Assembly: GCF_017875735.1 (NCBI RefSeq)
Contig: NZ_JAGGMZ010000001.1
Coordinates: forward strand, 558,001-622,000
Reading direction: 5' to 3'
Length of the DNA stretch: 64,000 bases
Source of the DNA: Arthrobacter sp. CAN_C5
Lineage (GTDB): Bacteria; Actinomycetota; Actinomycetes; Actinomycetales; Micrococcaceae
The notes beneath the pieces were generated by a model, which saw only the letters and a list, made by a program, of their open reading frames with translations, did no database searches and was not told the origin of the DNA. This document shows, one piece after another, positions 43,560-51,697 of the stretch; position 1 is the first letter of the stretch, and each line of letters opens with the position of its first letter. A program made the position numbers and the translations under genes.

Positions 43560-44443
43560 TAGATCTTGCGATAGGTCAGGTCGAAGATCATCCTGCCGGC
43601 CTCGTGGGCCTTGTTCTCGAAGCTGGTGAGGATGCGGCCATCGAAGCGCGGGGCCCAACCCCCGCGGGTGTCGATTCCCTCGTTGACACCGGTGTTCCCG
43701 GTGCTGACCGGGTCCTTGCCTTCGCGGACGGGCGCCCCGCCCACCACCAGTTCGACGCCGCTCTCCCACACTTGGGTGAGCGGGCTCTCGGCGCCGGTGC
43801 GCTCGCCGTCGTGCACATTGGTGAAGTGCTCCGCACCCGCCAGGACGTCGCGCATCTGCACGGCGTAGTCGGACCAGTCGGTCGCGAGGCGCCAGAGGCC
43901 ACCGTCGGCAAGCACCCGCGCCGCGACCTCGGCGAAGTCGTCCTTGACGAGGCGGCGTTTCCGGTGGCGGGTCTTGTGCCAGGGGTCGGGAAAGAACACC
44001 CAGAGTTCGTTGACCGAGCCGGGTGGCAGCATGGTGGCGAGGGCCTCGGCGGCGTTGGCCTGCGCGACGCGGACGTTGGTGAGCTGTTTCTGCTCGATCC
44101 GCAGCAGGGTCTGCGCAAGGCCCGGTTTGTAGACTTCAAGGGCAAGGAAGTTGGTGTGTGGCTGCAGCTCGGCCGCGTGGGTGATGGCCTCGCCCAGGCC
44201 CGAACCGACCTCCACGACGAGCGGTGCCTCGCGGCCGAACTCTGCGGTGGCGTCAAACCGGTAGTCAGGGTCGACGGAGGTGTCGGCCATCGTGTTGCGC
44301 GGCACCTCGACCACAAACCCGTCGAGCTCAGCCCACGCCTGACGGCGTCGGCCCTGAAGCCGTGAGCCACGGCGCACGAAGGACACGGGCTGGGAAAGAT
44401 GTGGGCCGGGGGTCGGCGAGGGGGCTGCTGGGTTAGTGCTCAT
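43559..44443 (-). CDS. trmB: tRNA (guanine-N7-)-methyltransferase
   Basis: SAM-dependent enzyme that makes m7G46 in the tRNA variable loop. From the ATG at 44443 it has 294 residues (frame open to 44521). TrmB motifs: PLVVEVGSGLGEAITHAAELQPHTNFLALEV (SAM site), NVRVAQANAAEAL, and VNELWVFFPDPWHKTRHRKRRLV (PDPWxKxRHxKRR signature). C-terminal LTSFENKAHEAGRMIFDLTYRKI matches the family's TKFExR-type ending. The N-terminal ~60 residues are a Pro-rich extension common in actinobacteria. Confidence 0.95.
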   Translation of the reverse strand: MSTNPAAPSPTPGPHLSQPVSFVRRGSRLQGRRRQAWAELDGFVVEVPRNTMADTSVDPDYRFDATAEFGREAPLVVEVGSGLGEAITHAAELQPHTNFLALEVYKPGLAQTLLRIEQKQLTNVRVAQANAAEALATMLPPGSVNELWVFFPDPWHKTRHRKRRLVKDDFAEVAARVLADGGLWRLATDWSDYAVQMRDVLAGAEHFTNVHDGERTGAESPLTQVWESGVELVVGGAPVREGKDPVSTGNTGVNEGIDTRGGWAPRFDGRILTSFENKAHEAGRMIFDLTYRKI

Positions 44444-44464
44444 TGTTCTAAGGGTATCCAAGCG

Positions 44465-44544
44465 AACGAAAAGCGCCCGCAGTGGACAGTGGGATGGCCC
44501 GCTGTTACGGACCAACTCCACCCCTCACTAAGGGCGCATTCGTT
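44465..44544. repeat. 80-bp imperfect inverted repeat between DJ-1-like gene and trmB
   Basis: AACGAAAAGCGCCC (44465-44478) pairs with GGGCGCATTCGTT (44532-44544), with further partial pairing inside (AGTGG against CCACT-type stretches). On the minus strand the stem ends GGGCGCTTTTCGTT, weakly terminator-like. It may end the DJ-1-like transcript or sit in the trmB leader. Confidence 0.55.
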
Positions 44545-44599
44545 TTACGGATTCCCGGGACCGGCGCAGGAACTGCTGCCTGGCCCCTCAGGCGGGAAT

Positions 44600-45379
44600 C
44601 TAGTGGCCGGATTCCGCTTCCGCGGCGGCTGCTGCTGCCTTTTCGGCGTCCTTCTGAGCCCGCAGTGCCTCGGACTCGTCCTGCTCCTCGGCCTTTTCCT
44701 GGTGGATGACCTCGGCGAGAAGTTTCTCCATCTCCTTGGCTACCAAGGCAGCTGACGCGGGATTCTGGCCGGTGACGAGACGCTCGTCCACGATGACCTT
44801 CTCTTCGAAGACACCCGCCGAGACATGGGTGGCACCCTGCTCCTCGAGGCGGTCAGCCAGGAAGAACGGGACGATCTTGTCCTTGTCGGCAGCGACTTCC
44901 TCGTCGTTGGTGAACGCGGCAACGCGCTTGCCCTCGACCAGCCGGAGACCGTTCTCCAGCTCGACGTTCAGGAGACCGGCCGGTCCGTGGCACACAGCGC
45001 CGACCACGCCGCCGGTGTTGTACACGCTGGCGACCAGCTTCTGCAGGCCCTCACTCTCGGGGAAATCCCACATGGTGCCGTGCCCTCCCACCAGGTAGAC
45101 GGCGTCGTACTGGGAGGGGTCAACCACGTCAACGCGGGCCGTGTTGTAGAGGCCTGCCCTGGTGGTCTCATCCTCGGTGAAGGCGACCTGGATGGGGTCG
45201 GAGGTATCAACCTCGTCCTGGGGTGGGACGCCGCCCTTGATGGAGGCGAAGTCAACGAAGTGACCCGAATCCTTGAAAACCTTCCACGGGTGGGCAGCCT
45301 CGGCCACGTTGTAACCGGTCTTCTCACCGGTGTCGCCGAGTTCGGAAACGCTGGTCAGTACCAGCAGGACTTTTTTCAT
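44600..45379 (-). CDS. DJ-1/PfpI-family protein (Hsp31/glyoxalase III-like)
   Basis: A 259-residue class I glutamine-amidotransferase-like protein. MKKVLLVLTSVSELGDTGEKTGYNVAEAAHPWKVF opens as in Hsp31-type DJ-1 proteins. The nucleophile elbow is VGAVCHGPAGLLN (Cys), with VYLVGGHGTMWDF carrying the acidic partner region. Such proteins detoxify methylglyoxal or act as stress chaperones. The last ~40 residues form a charged, Ala/Glu-rich tail (EKAEEQDESEALRAQK, AEKAAAAAAEAESGH) not usual in the family. ATG at 45379 is chosen over upstream codons. Confidence 0.87.
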   Translation of the reverse strand: MKKVLLVLTSVSELGDTGEKTGYNVAEAAHPWKVFKDSGHFVDFASIKGGVPPQDEVDTSDPIQVAFTEDETTRAGLYNTARVDVVDPSQYDAVYLVGGHGTMWDFPESEGLQKLVASVYNTGGVVGAVCHGPAGLLNVELENGLRLVEGKRVAAFTNDEEVAADKDKIVPFFLADRLEEQGATHVSAGVFEEKVIVDERLVTGQNPASAALVAKEMEKLLAEVIHQEKAEEQDESEALRAQKDAEKAAAAAAEAESGH

Positions 45380-45460
45380 GGGGAACTCCTCTAGTCGTTG
45401 TTGCCAGCCTAGGCGAGGAGTACTGGCAGCGCATCTTGAATCCGTCCGTAGACTCGGGTG

Positions 45461-45757
45461 ATGACACCAGAACCCCAGGGCGGCGCCACACACGGGTTGC
45501 GACGGTTCTTCTCCGACCGTGACGGGAACCTGGTCATCGGCCAGGTCCCTAATATTCCCATCATCGGATGGCTCGTGCTGATGGTGGCCGCCGCACTGGC
45601 GCCGGATCCGGACATGTCAGCCACGTTGTCCTTCTTCAGCGCGGCCTTCCTGTTCACCTGGGCGTATCTGGAGCTGGCGCAGGGAGAAAGTCCCTTCCGA
45701 CGGGTGCTCGGTGCCGGAGCGCTGATCTACCTGGTCGTGGGCCGTCTGATCACCTAG
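45461..45757 (+). CDS. Small membrane protein of unknown function
   Basis: A 98-residue protein with a soluble N-terminus (LRRFFSDRDGNLVIGQVPN) and about three hydrophobic segments (IPIIGWLVLMVAAALA, ATLSFFSAAFLFTWAYLEL, VLGAGALIYLVVGRLI). I recognise the pattern as common in actinobacteria, but no function is known to me. Divergent from the DJ-1-like gene and convergent with the amidohydrolase gene, 5 bp apart. Confidence 0.75.
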   Translation: MTPEPQGGATHGLRRFFSDRDGNLVIGQVPNIPIIGWLVLMVAAALAPDPDMSATLSFFSAAFLFTWAYLELAQGESPFRRVLGAGALIYLVVGRLIT

Positions 45758-45762
45758 CGCAA

Positions 45763-47013
45763 CTACTGCACGACGGCGGCCAGCTCGGCGATCCGCGCCA
45801 GGGCCAGCTGGGTGTACAAAGCCGCTCCGTCGGCCAGGACGCTGTCGTCGAAGGTTGCGTACGGGGAATGGTTGTACGCACTGGTTAGCGGGTCCGCTCC
45901 GGGTGCCACCGCGGAGAGGAAAACGAAACTGCCCGGGACCGCTGCGAGAATCCGGGAGAAGTCCTCGGACCCGCTGAGCGGCTGGGCCATCCGGGAGTAG
46001 CGGTCCGAGCCGAACAGGTCCGCGATGACCGATTCGGCCCGCACCGTCTCGGCGTCGTCGGTGATTGTCAACGGGTACTCGGTCGAGTAGTTGACCGTGA
46101 CCTCCAGGCCGTGGGCGGCGGCAATTCCTTCCAGCAGCCTCGGCACCACTGTCTGCATCTTCTCCCGGTTCGCCTCGGAGAAGGTCCTCACCGTCGCTTC
46201 GAAGACCGCCGACTCCGGGATGACGTTGCGCTTGGTGCCGGCCCGCAGCACACCGACTGTCACCACCACCGGATCAAACATGTCGAACTGCCGGGTGATC
46301 ATCACCTGCAATGCCGTCACCATTTCCGCCGCTGCGGTGACAGGGTCCTTCGCCAGGTGCGGGGAGGAGCCGTGGCCACCAGCGCCGTGCACGGTGACAT
46401 GCAACCCGTCGGAGGCTGACATTAGGGTGCCGGGACGGGTTGCCAGCCGTCCGTTCGCCTGCTGAGCCGACATCACGTGCAGGCCGTACGCGGCGTCGGG
46501 GGTCCTCCCGGCCGCCTCGAGTACCCCTTCCCGGATCATCACCCCGGCACCGTCGAAACCTTCCTCACCGGGCTGGAACATGAGGACGACGTCGCCCGCC
46601 AGCTGATCCTGCCGCTCCGCCAGTAGGGTGGCCGCCCCGGCCAGCATCGCGGTGTGCAGATCATGCCCGCACGCGTGCATGGCGCCGTCGAATCTCGACG
46701 TGTACTCGACGCCGGTCTGTTCCTGCACCGGCAGCGCATCCATGTCGCCCCGCAGCAGCACGGCGGGCCTGTCCGTTGCTGCAGTGGCCGACCCGTGGCC
46801 GCCCTGTCCGCGGAGCACGGCGGTCACCGAGGTGGTGTCCGTCCCGAGCGTGATCTCATAGGGGAGACCGTCGAGCGCCTGAAGTACCTTTTCCTGGGTG
46901 CGGGGCAGGGTCAAGCCAGTTTCGGGTTCCTGATGCAGGCGGTGCCGCAGCCGCACCAGGTCGTCGTGGAGGTGCTGCGCGTCGTCGAGCACTGAGTGGT
47001 CGGGGTGGGTCAT
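45763..47013 (-). CDS. M20-family amidohydrolase (N-acyl amino acid hydrolase-like)
   Basis: A 416-residue metal-dependent hydrolase of the M20D/HipO group. Metal-site motifs: LLRGDMDALPV, MHACGHDLHTAMLAGAA (Cys-Gly-His-Asp), VLMFQPGEEGFDGAGVMI (Glu-Glu), GLHVMSAQQANG and the C-terminal LSGSEDFSRILAAVPGSFVFL. The dimerisation lid domain lies between. Likely cleaves N-acyl or conjugated amino acids; the exact substrate is not predictable. ATG is preceded by GGAGG. Confidence 0.9.
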   Translation of the reverse strand: MTHPDHSVLDDAQHLHDDLVRLRHRLHQEPETGLTLPRTQEKVLQALDGLPYEITLGTDTTSVTAVLRGQGGHGSATAATDRPAVLLRGDMDALPVQEQTGVEYTSRFDGAMHACGHDLHTAMLAGAATLLAERQDQLAGDVVLMFQPGEEGFDGAGVMIREGVLEAAGRTPDAAYGLHVMSAQQANGRLATRPGTLMSASDGLHVTVHGAGGHGSSPHLAKDPVTAAAEMVTALQVMITRQFDMFDPVVVTVGVLRAGTKRNVIPESAVFEATVRTFSEANREKMQTVVPRLLEGIAAAHGLEVTVNYSTEYPLTITDDAETVRAESVIADLFGSDRYSRMAQPLSGSEDFSRILAAVPGSFVFLSAVAPGADPLTSAYNHSPYATFDDSVLADGAALYTQLALARIAELAAVVQ

Positions 47014-47318
47014 GGCGGCCTCCGGGTCGCTGTGGTGTCAATCACGTTCACCCCCAGTTCACGGTCAAACGGGCCATGGCGCAAGTCAGGCGATGCCAAC
47101 GCTGATAGAGTTGGGGGACTTGTCTGCGTGCCAGCCTGGATGGAAATACTCCACACCTGCTGGAAACCAGCGCAGCTTGCGTCGATGAACGCATTCTTTT
47201 GTCCCGCATTTGAGCTCCCAACATTGTGAGCGCGGTTGACACTGTCTGACTTTTCTTCGGCGAACCCCTCGCGTCAACCGATTCGTGGGGAAGATGAGAA
47301 GAAAGTTCGTGTACCTAC
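47014..47318. other. Gap upstream of the DEAD-box helicase, probable long leader
   Basis: About 300 bp with no supported gene. TTGACA at 47234 is a good -35, but no clear -10 follows. GCTGGAAACCAGC (near 47158) forms a small perfect hairpin. A long untranslated leader before a DEAD-box helicase gene would suit cold-shock-type control, which is inference. Confidence 0.4.
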
Positions 47319-49001
47319 ATGACTACTTTTGCTGCACTCGGTGTGCCCAAGGCACTGGTCCAAACCCTTACCGCCCAGGGAATCACCGAACCATTCCCCA
47401 TCCAGGTCAAGACCCTGCCCGACACGCTGGCTGGCCGTGACGTACTCGGCCGCGGCCGCACCGGCTCCGGCAAGACACTCGCGTTCGCGCTCCCCATGGT
47501 GGCCCGGCTCGCCGAGCAGGAAGCCGCGTACCGGCGGAAGCCCGGACGCCCGCTGGCGCTGGTGCTCGCTCCGACCCGCGAGCTCGCCACCCAGATCAAC
47601 GCGACCATCGAACCGCTGGCCACCGTGCTCGGCCTGAACACCACGGTCATTTACGGCGGTGTCTCCCAGGCCCGCCAGGAGAAGGCCCTGCGCGCCGGCG
47701 TCGACATTGTCATCGCCTGCCCGGGCCGCCTCGAGGACCTGATGCGCCAGAAGCTCATCACCCTCGACGCCGTCGAGATCACCGTGCTGGACGAGGCCGA
47801 CCACATGGCCGACCTCGGCTTCCTGCCCGTCGTGAAGAAGCTCCTGGACACCACCCCCAAGGAGGGCCAGCGCCTGCTGTTCTCCGCCACGCTGGACAAC
47901 GGCGTGGACAAGCTCGTCCAGCGGTACCTGACCAACCCGCTGACTCACTCGGTGGATGACCCCCAGGCGTCGGTGACCACCATGGAGCACCACGTCCTGC
48001 TGGTCGGCGACCAGACGCAGAAGAAGCAGCTGATCGTTCAGCTCGCCTCGGGCAGCGGGCGCCGCCTGCTCTTCATGCGCACCAAGCACCACGCACGCAA
48101 ACTGGCCAAGACCCTGACCGACGCCGGGATCCCTGCCGTCGACCTGCACGGCAACCTGTCGCAGAACGCCCGCGACCGTAACCTCGCCGAGTTCTCCTCC
48201 GGCGACGTGCGCGTGCTCGTCGCCACCGACGTCGCCGCCCGCGGCGTGCACGTGGACGACGTCGAACTGGTGGTCCACGTCGATCCCCCCACCGAGCACA
48301 AGGCCTACCTGCACCGCTCGGGCCGTACCGCCCGTGCCGGCTCGTCAGGGACCGTGGTCACGATCACCCTGCCGGAGCAGAAGTCCGAGGTGCAGAAACT
48401 GATGCGCGCCGCGGGAGTCGACGTTGCCTTTGAGAACGTGAAGGCCACCTCTCCGCTGGTCGGCAAGCTGATCGGTGATGTCGCCGAGAAGATCGACCCG
48501 CGAACCCGCGCGTCATTGGTTGCATCACGTGAAGCGCAGCGCGGCGGTGGCACCTCCACCGGAGCCAACGCACAGCGCAAGCGCCGTGGCACGGCTCCAC
48601 CCTCGTCGGGTGGCCGTGGCGGCCGCGGCGGTCGCGGGAAGGTTTCCGCCGAGTCGACGGGCAACCGGTCCGATCGTCGGCAGGATCAGCCACGCGGTCC
48701 CCGCTTTGGCGCTACGGCCGGCGCATCAGCTGGCGGCTCCAACGGTGGCGGACGCCGTCGTGACGACGACCGTCCCGCCGGCTCGGGAACGGGTGGCGGC
48801 AACCGCACCCGCCGTCCAGCCGGTGCACGCGCTGCCGACGTCGCACCCCAGGGCAAGGCACCTCACCGCTCCAGCAACGCGGGCGCCAAGCAGGAGCCGG
48901 GTAATCAGCGCAACCACACGCCGTCGGCCGGGGCGGGACGCCGCTCCAGCGGACCCCGCCGGGCCACCGCGCCCGCGTCGAACGACCGCCGGAGCAACTA
49001 G
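47319..49001 (+). CDS. DEAD-box RNA helicase with basic Gly-rich tail
   Basis: A 560-residue ATP-dependent RNA helicase. Motifs in order: Q-motif region ITEPFPIQVKTLPDTL, Walker A GRTGSGKT, PTRELATQI, VLDEADHMADLGF (DEAD), LLFSATLD (SAT), VATDVAARGVHVDDVELVVHVDPP and HRSGRTARAG. After residue ~400 the tail is Gly/Arg/Ser-rich (GGRGGRGGRGK), an RNA-binding extension like RhlE/CsdA types in actinobacteria. Likely roles are ribosome assembly or mRNA unwinding in the cold. A clear terminator follows. Confidence 0.94.
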   Translation: MTTFAALGVPKALVQTLTAQGITEPFPIQVKTLPDTLAGRDVLGRGRTGSGKTLAFALPMVARLAEQEAAYRRKPGRPLALVLAPTRELATQINATIEPLATVLGLNTTVIYGGVSQARQEKALRAGVDIVIACPGRLEDLMRQKLITLDAVEITVLDEADHMADLGFLPVVKKLLDTTPKEGQRLLFSATLDNGVDKLVQRYLTNPLTHSVDDPQASVTTMEHHVLLVGDQTQKKQLIVQLASGSGRRLLFMRTKHHARKLAKTLTDAGIPAVDLHGNLSQNARDRNLAEFSSGDVRVLVATDVAARGVHVDDVELVVHVDPPTEHKAYLHRSGRTARAGSSGTVVTITLPEQKSEVQKLMRAAGVDVAFENVKATSPLVGKLIGDVAEKIDPRTRASLVASREAQRGGGTSTGANAQRKRRGTAPPSSGGRGGRGGRGKVSAESTGNRSDRRQDQPRGPRFGATAGASAGGSNGGGRRRDDDRPAGSGTGGGNRTRRPAGARAADVAPQGKAPHRSSNAGAKQEPGNQRNHTPSAGAGRRSSGPRRATAPASNDRRSN

Positions 49002-49014
49002 GCTCTGACCAATG

Positions 49015-49049
49015 AGTGCCCTTCCCGTCCGCGGGAAGGGCACTTTTTT
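49015..49049 (+). terminator. Intrinsic terminator after the helicase gene
   Basis: AGTGCCCTTCCCG and CGGGAAGGGCACT form a 13-bp stem around a short loop, followed by a run of T. It starts 13 bp past the helicase stop. Confidence 0.95.
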
Positions 49050-49136
49050 GCCTGTCCCCGAAACGCACTGGACGATCGGCAAACTCAGGGGTGTCCCCCA
49101 TAGACCGCCGCAGTGCACTAAAGGAAAATTGAACCC

Positions 49137-49538
49137 ATGAACGTAATTCTGAATGTCATCTGGCTGATTTTCGGCGGCATCTGGCTTGCCCTGGGGTATG
49201 TTCTGGCGGGCGTGATCTGCTGCCTGCTGATCGTGACGATCCCGTTCGGGATTGCGTCCTTCAGGATCGCCGCCTACGCCATCTGGCCTTTCGGCCGAAC
49301 GATTGTGGATCGGGGAGGCAGAGCGTCGACGCTGTCCGGTATCGGCAACGTCATCTGGATAGTTGTCGCAGGCATCTGGCTTGCCATCGGGCACGTGCTG
49401 ACGGCGATCCCCATGTTCCTGAGCATCATCGGCATCCCCCTGGGCATCGCCAACCTGAAAATGATCCCGATCTCGCTAACGCCACTCGGCAAGGAAATCA
49501 TCGAGACCCGCGGCAGCACGGTTCCACAGCTGCGTTAG
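49137..49538 (+). CDS. YccF-domain membrane protein
   Basis: A 133-residue protein with the duplicated YccF pattern: LNVIWLIFGGIWLALGYVLAGVICCLLIVTIPFGIASFRIAAYAIWPFGR, then GNVIWIVVAGIWLAIGHVLTAIPMFLSIIGIPLGIANLKMIPISLTPLGKEI. Four membrane helices in two similar hairpins. Function unknown. ATG is preceded by AAAGGA. It converges on the signal-peptidase gene 3 bp away. Confidence 0.9.
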   Translation: MNVILNVIWLIFGGIWLALGYVLAGVICCLLIVTIPFGIASFRIAAYAIWPFGRTIVDRGGRASTLSGIGNVIWIVVAGIWLAIGHVLTAIPMFLSIIGIPLGIANLKMIPISLTPLGKEIIETRGSTVPQLR

Positions 49539-49541
49539 CGG

Positions 49542-50024
49542 TCAGGGCTGAGAAGCCGGCCAGATCACAGATGCGGTGAGGCTTTCCTTGGGAACCGGCC
49601 CGAAATCCCGAGAGTCTATGGATACCGCGCGGTTGTCTCCCAGCACAAAAACATAACCATCCGGCACTGTGACGGGCCCAAAGTACGTTGCGTCAATGCT
49701 CTCATAATCAACGAAGGATTCGTCGGGAGGGATACCGTCGACATAGAGCGTCGCATCCTTGATTGCCACAATTTGCCCCCCGACCGCCACGATGCGTTTG
49801 AGGGTGAGGGTACTGTCCACGGGGTTGGGGAAGGCTACGAGGGAACGCGCCTCGCCTGATGGAGGTCCCTTGAATAACACCACTGTACTGCCCTGCGGCA
49901 CGGTGGGCTCCATGCTGTCCGACGCGACGGTGAATGGTTCGACGACCCACAGTCGGAGCCCGAGGAGGACGGCGATACCCATCAACGCCGCCCCCACGAA
50001 ACGCCGGGTGCTGGTCCTAGCCAT
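49542..50024 (-). CDS. lepB: Type I signal peptidase
   Basis: A short (160-residue) membrane protease with one N-terminal anchor (VGAALMGIAVLLGLRLWVVEPFTV). Catalytic Ser is in SDSMEPTVPQG and Lys in TLKRIVAVGG, so it is the bacterial Ser-Lys type rather than SipW-like Ser-His. Box E is GDNRAVSIDSRDFGPV. The ATG at 50024 overlaps the multicopper oxidase stop by 8 bases (ATGGCTAG), implying translational coupling; upstream starts to 50066 are possible. A dedicated peptidase here suggests it processes the adjacent oxidase or the nearby exported protein. Confidence 0.9.
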   Translation of the reverse strand: MARTSTRRFVGAALMGIAVLLGLRLWVVEPFTVASDSMEPTVPQGSTVVLFKGPPSGEARSLVAFPNPVDSTLTLKRIVAVGGQIVAIKDATLYVDGIPPDESFVDYESIDATYFGPVTVPDGYVFVLGDNRAVSIDSRDFGPVPKESLTASVIWPASQP

Positions 50025-51621
50025 CCCACGTAGCGGGTGCCGCAGTGATCGGGTCATAAGGATCAAAGTTGTCTTCCGGCCCCACCCTGAACTGAACCAT
50101 CATGTCGTGGTCCTCGTGCGGAAGGTTGTGGCAGTGCAACATATAACGGCCCTTGTGAGGCCCGAACTTCATCAGCAGCCGGACCGTCTCTCCTTCCCCA
50201 ATGTAGACCACATCCTTTGGCCCCTTCTCGTAGGCGAACGGCGGGCGGCCGTTGCGGCTGAGGATCTTGAAATCGATGAGGTGGATGTGAAGCGGGTGGA
50301 ACCATCCGCCGGAGCTGTTCTCAAATTCCCAGATTTCGACGTCCCCGAGCCCCGGATCCGCGATGACCCTTTTGTAGCCGCTGCTGATGACGTCTTGCCA
50401 GGTTTCCCCGTTGATGATCCACATATTAGTGACGTCGTCGCGCTTGACCCGGAACCTGCGGACCTTACGGGACTCGGATGGGTTGAGGGCCATCACAGGA
50501 TTGCTGGTTGCGAGTTGCGCCGGAATAGTGTTCCAGGTCGGGTCGCTCGTATCAACCGGTTCATCGGTAACATCGAATGCCATGATCCTGTTGGTGTAGT
50601 CATAGTTCACATTGTTTGGGTTGGACAGGTTCCGCAGCACGATCCGTTGCCCGGTGCTGTATTTCCGGAAATCGATGAGGATCTCATAACGTTCCGCAGA
50701 GGCGTGCCGCCAGCTTGCCACGGTCTGGGACAGCGGCAGCAGCCCACCGTCAACGCCGACAAAGGTGACCGGGTCTCCGGTGCTCAGGGCGGGCCGTAGC
50801 GAGCGGGAGATACAGCAGTTGAGGATCCTGAATCGGTAGATGCGTTTCTGTACTTTCAATACGGGCCACGGCCGGCCATTGACCAGAATGACGTCACCCC
50901 AGAGCCCCGAATGGCTGTCGTCCGTGTAGCTGAGAGTGCCGTTTGCCGCGAAGATGGCGTCGGAGATGCTGAGCGCCACATCAAATCGTCCCTGAGGTAG
51001 GAGCGCGCGCTCCAGCGGATCGTGAAGGTGGTACTGCCCGACGAGTCCGGAGTATACGTTGAGCGCTGTGTAATGGACGCCGTGGTCGTGATACCAGAGG
51101 GTCCGGGCTGGCTGGAAGTTCGGGTAGTGATAGTCCTTTCGGAACCCGGGGCTGGTGATATCGCTGGCGTACCCATCGTACTGCGGCAACGACGCTGACC
51201 CGTGTAGATGCGTTGAGGTCGTTAGGGGGTGGCCGTCAAAGGGGTGGACAGCCGGCAGTTGGTTACGTATGCGCAGAACGGCTTTGGTGCCCTGCTCGAG
51301 GCTGATCGTGGGGCCGGGAAAGATCCCGTCGTAGCCAAGGATCGGGGTTTTGAGCCGAGGGAGGATGGCGGCGGTAGCCGCCATCTCGGTGAGCGTGAAA
51401 TAACTGACCGGAGCACCATCCACCGGATCGATGCCCGTGGAGGATGGTTCAAGGATGGGGGCCTGCGTTAGAAGTGTTTGAAACGGGCGGGGCATGTCCC
51501 CGGGAGCCAGACGGCTGATCGATTTGGCATCGATGGACCGAGCCGGCAGGGACAGGGCGCCTGCGCCGAGGGCCCCCATCAGGCCGCCCCCCAGCAGCAC
51601 TTGTCGCCGTGAAATGGACAT
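50017..51621 (-). CDS. Tat-exported multicopper oxidase (CotA/bilirubin-oxidase-like)
   Basis: A 534-residue laccase-type oxidase. The N-terminus has the twin-arginine motif SRRQVLLGG followed by a hydrophobic stretch, so it should be exported folded by Tat. All copper ligands are visible: THLHG (138-141), WYHDHG (176-181), HPLHIH (442-447) and HCHNLPHEDHDMM (496-508), giving types 1, 2 and 3 copper sites. Likely substrates are phenols, bilirubin-like compounds or metal ions. ATG at 51621 is chosen because the Tat signal begins there. It lies in a co-oriented set with a sensor kinase, regulators and a signal peptidase. Confidence 0.92.
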   Translation of the reverse strand: MSISRRQVLLGGGLMGALGAGALSLPARSIDAKSISRLAPGDMPRPFQTLLTQAPILEPSSTGIDPVDGAPVSYFTLTEMAATAAILPRLKTPILGYDGIFPGPTISLEQGTKAVLRIRNQLPAVHPFDGHPLTTSTHLHGSASLPQYDGYASDITSPGFRKDYHYPNFQPARTLWYHDHGVHYTALNVYSGLVGQYHLHDPLERALLPQGRFDVALSISDAIFAANGTLSYTDDSHSGLWGDVILVNGRPWPVLKVQKRIYRFRILNCCISRSLRPALSTGDPVTFVGVDGGLLPLSQTVASWRHASAERYEILIDFRKYSTGQRIVLRNLSNPNNVNYDYTNRIMAFDVTDEPVDTSDPTWNTIPAQLATSNPVMALNPSESRKVRRFRVKRDDVTNMWIINGETWQDVISSGYKRVIADPGLGDVEIWEFENSSGGWFHPLHIHLIDFKILSRNGRPPFAYEKGPKDVVYIGEGETVRLLMKFGPHKGRYMLHCHNLPHEDHDMMVQFRVGPEDNFDPYDPITAAPATWDG

Positions 51622-51697
51622 TGGTATCTCCCTTCGAAGCAAGTGGCTCGATGATGTCAAACCGCCCTTGGAGAAACCCTGTGCCGCTCGGCCCCAG

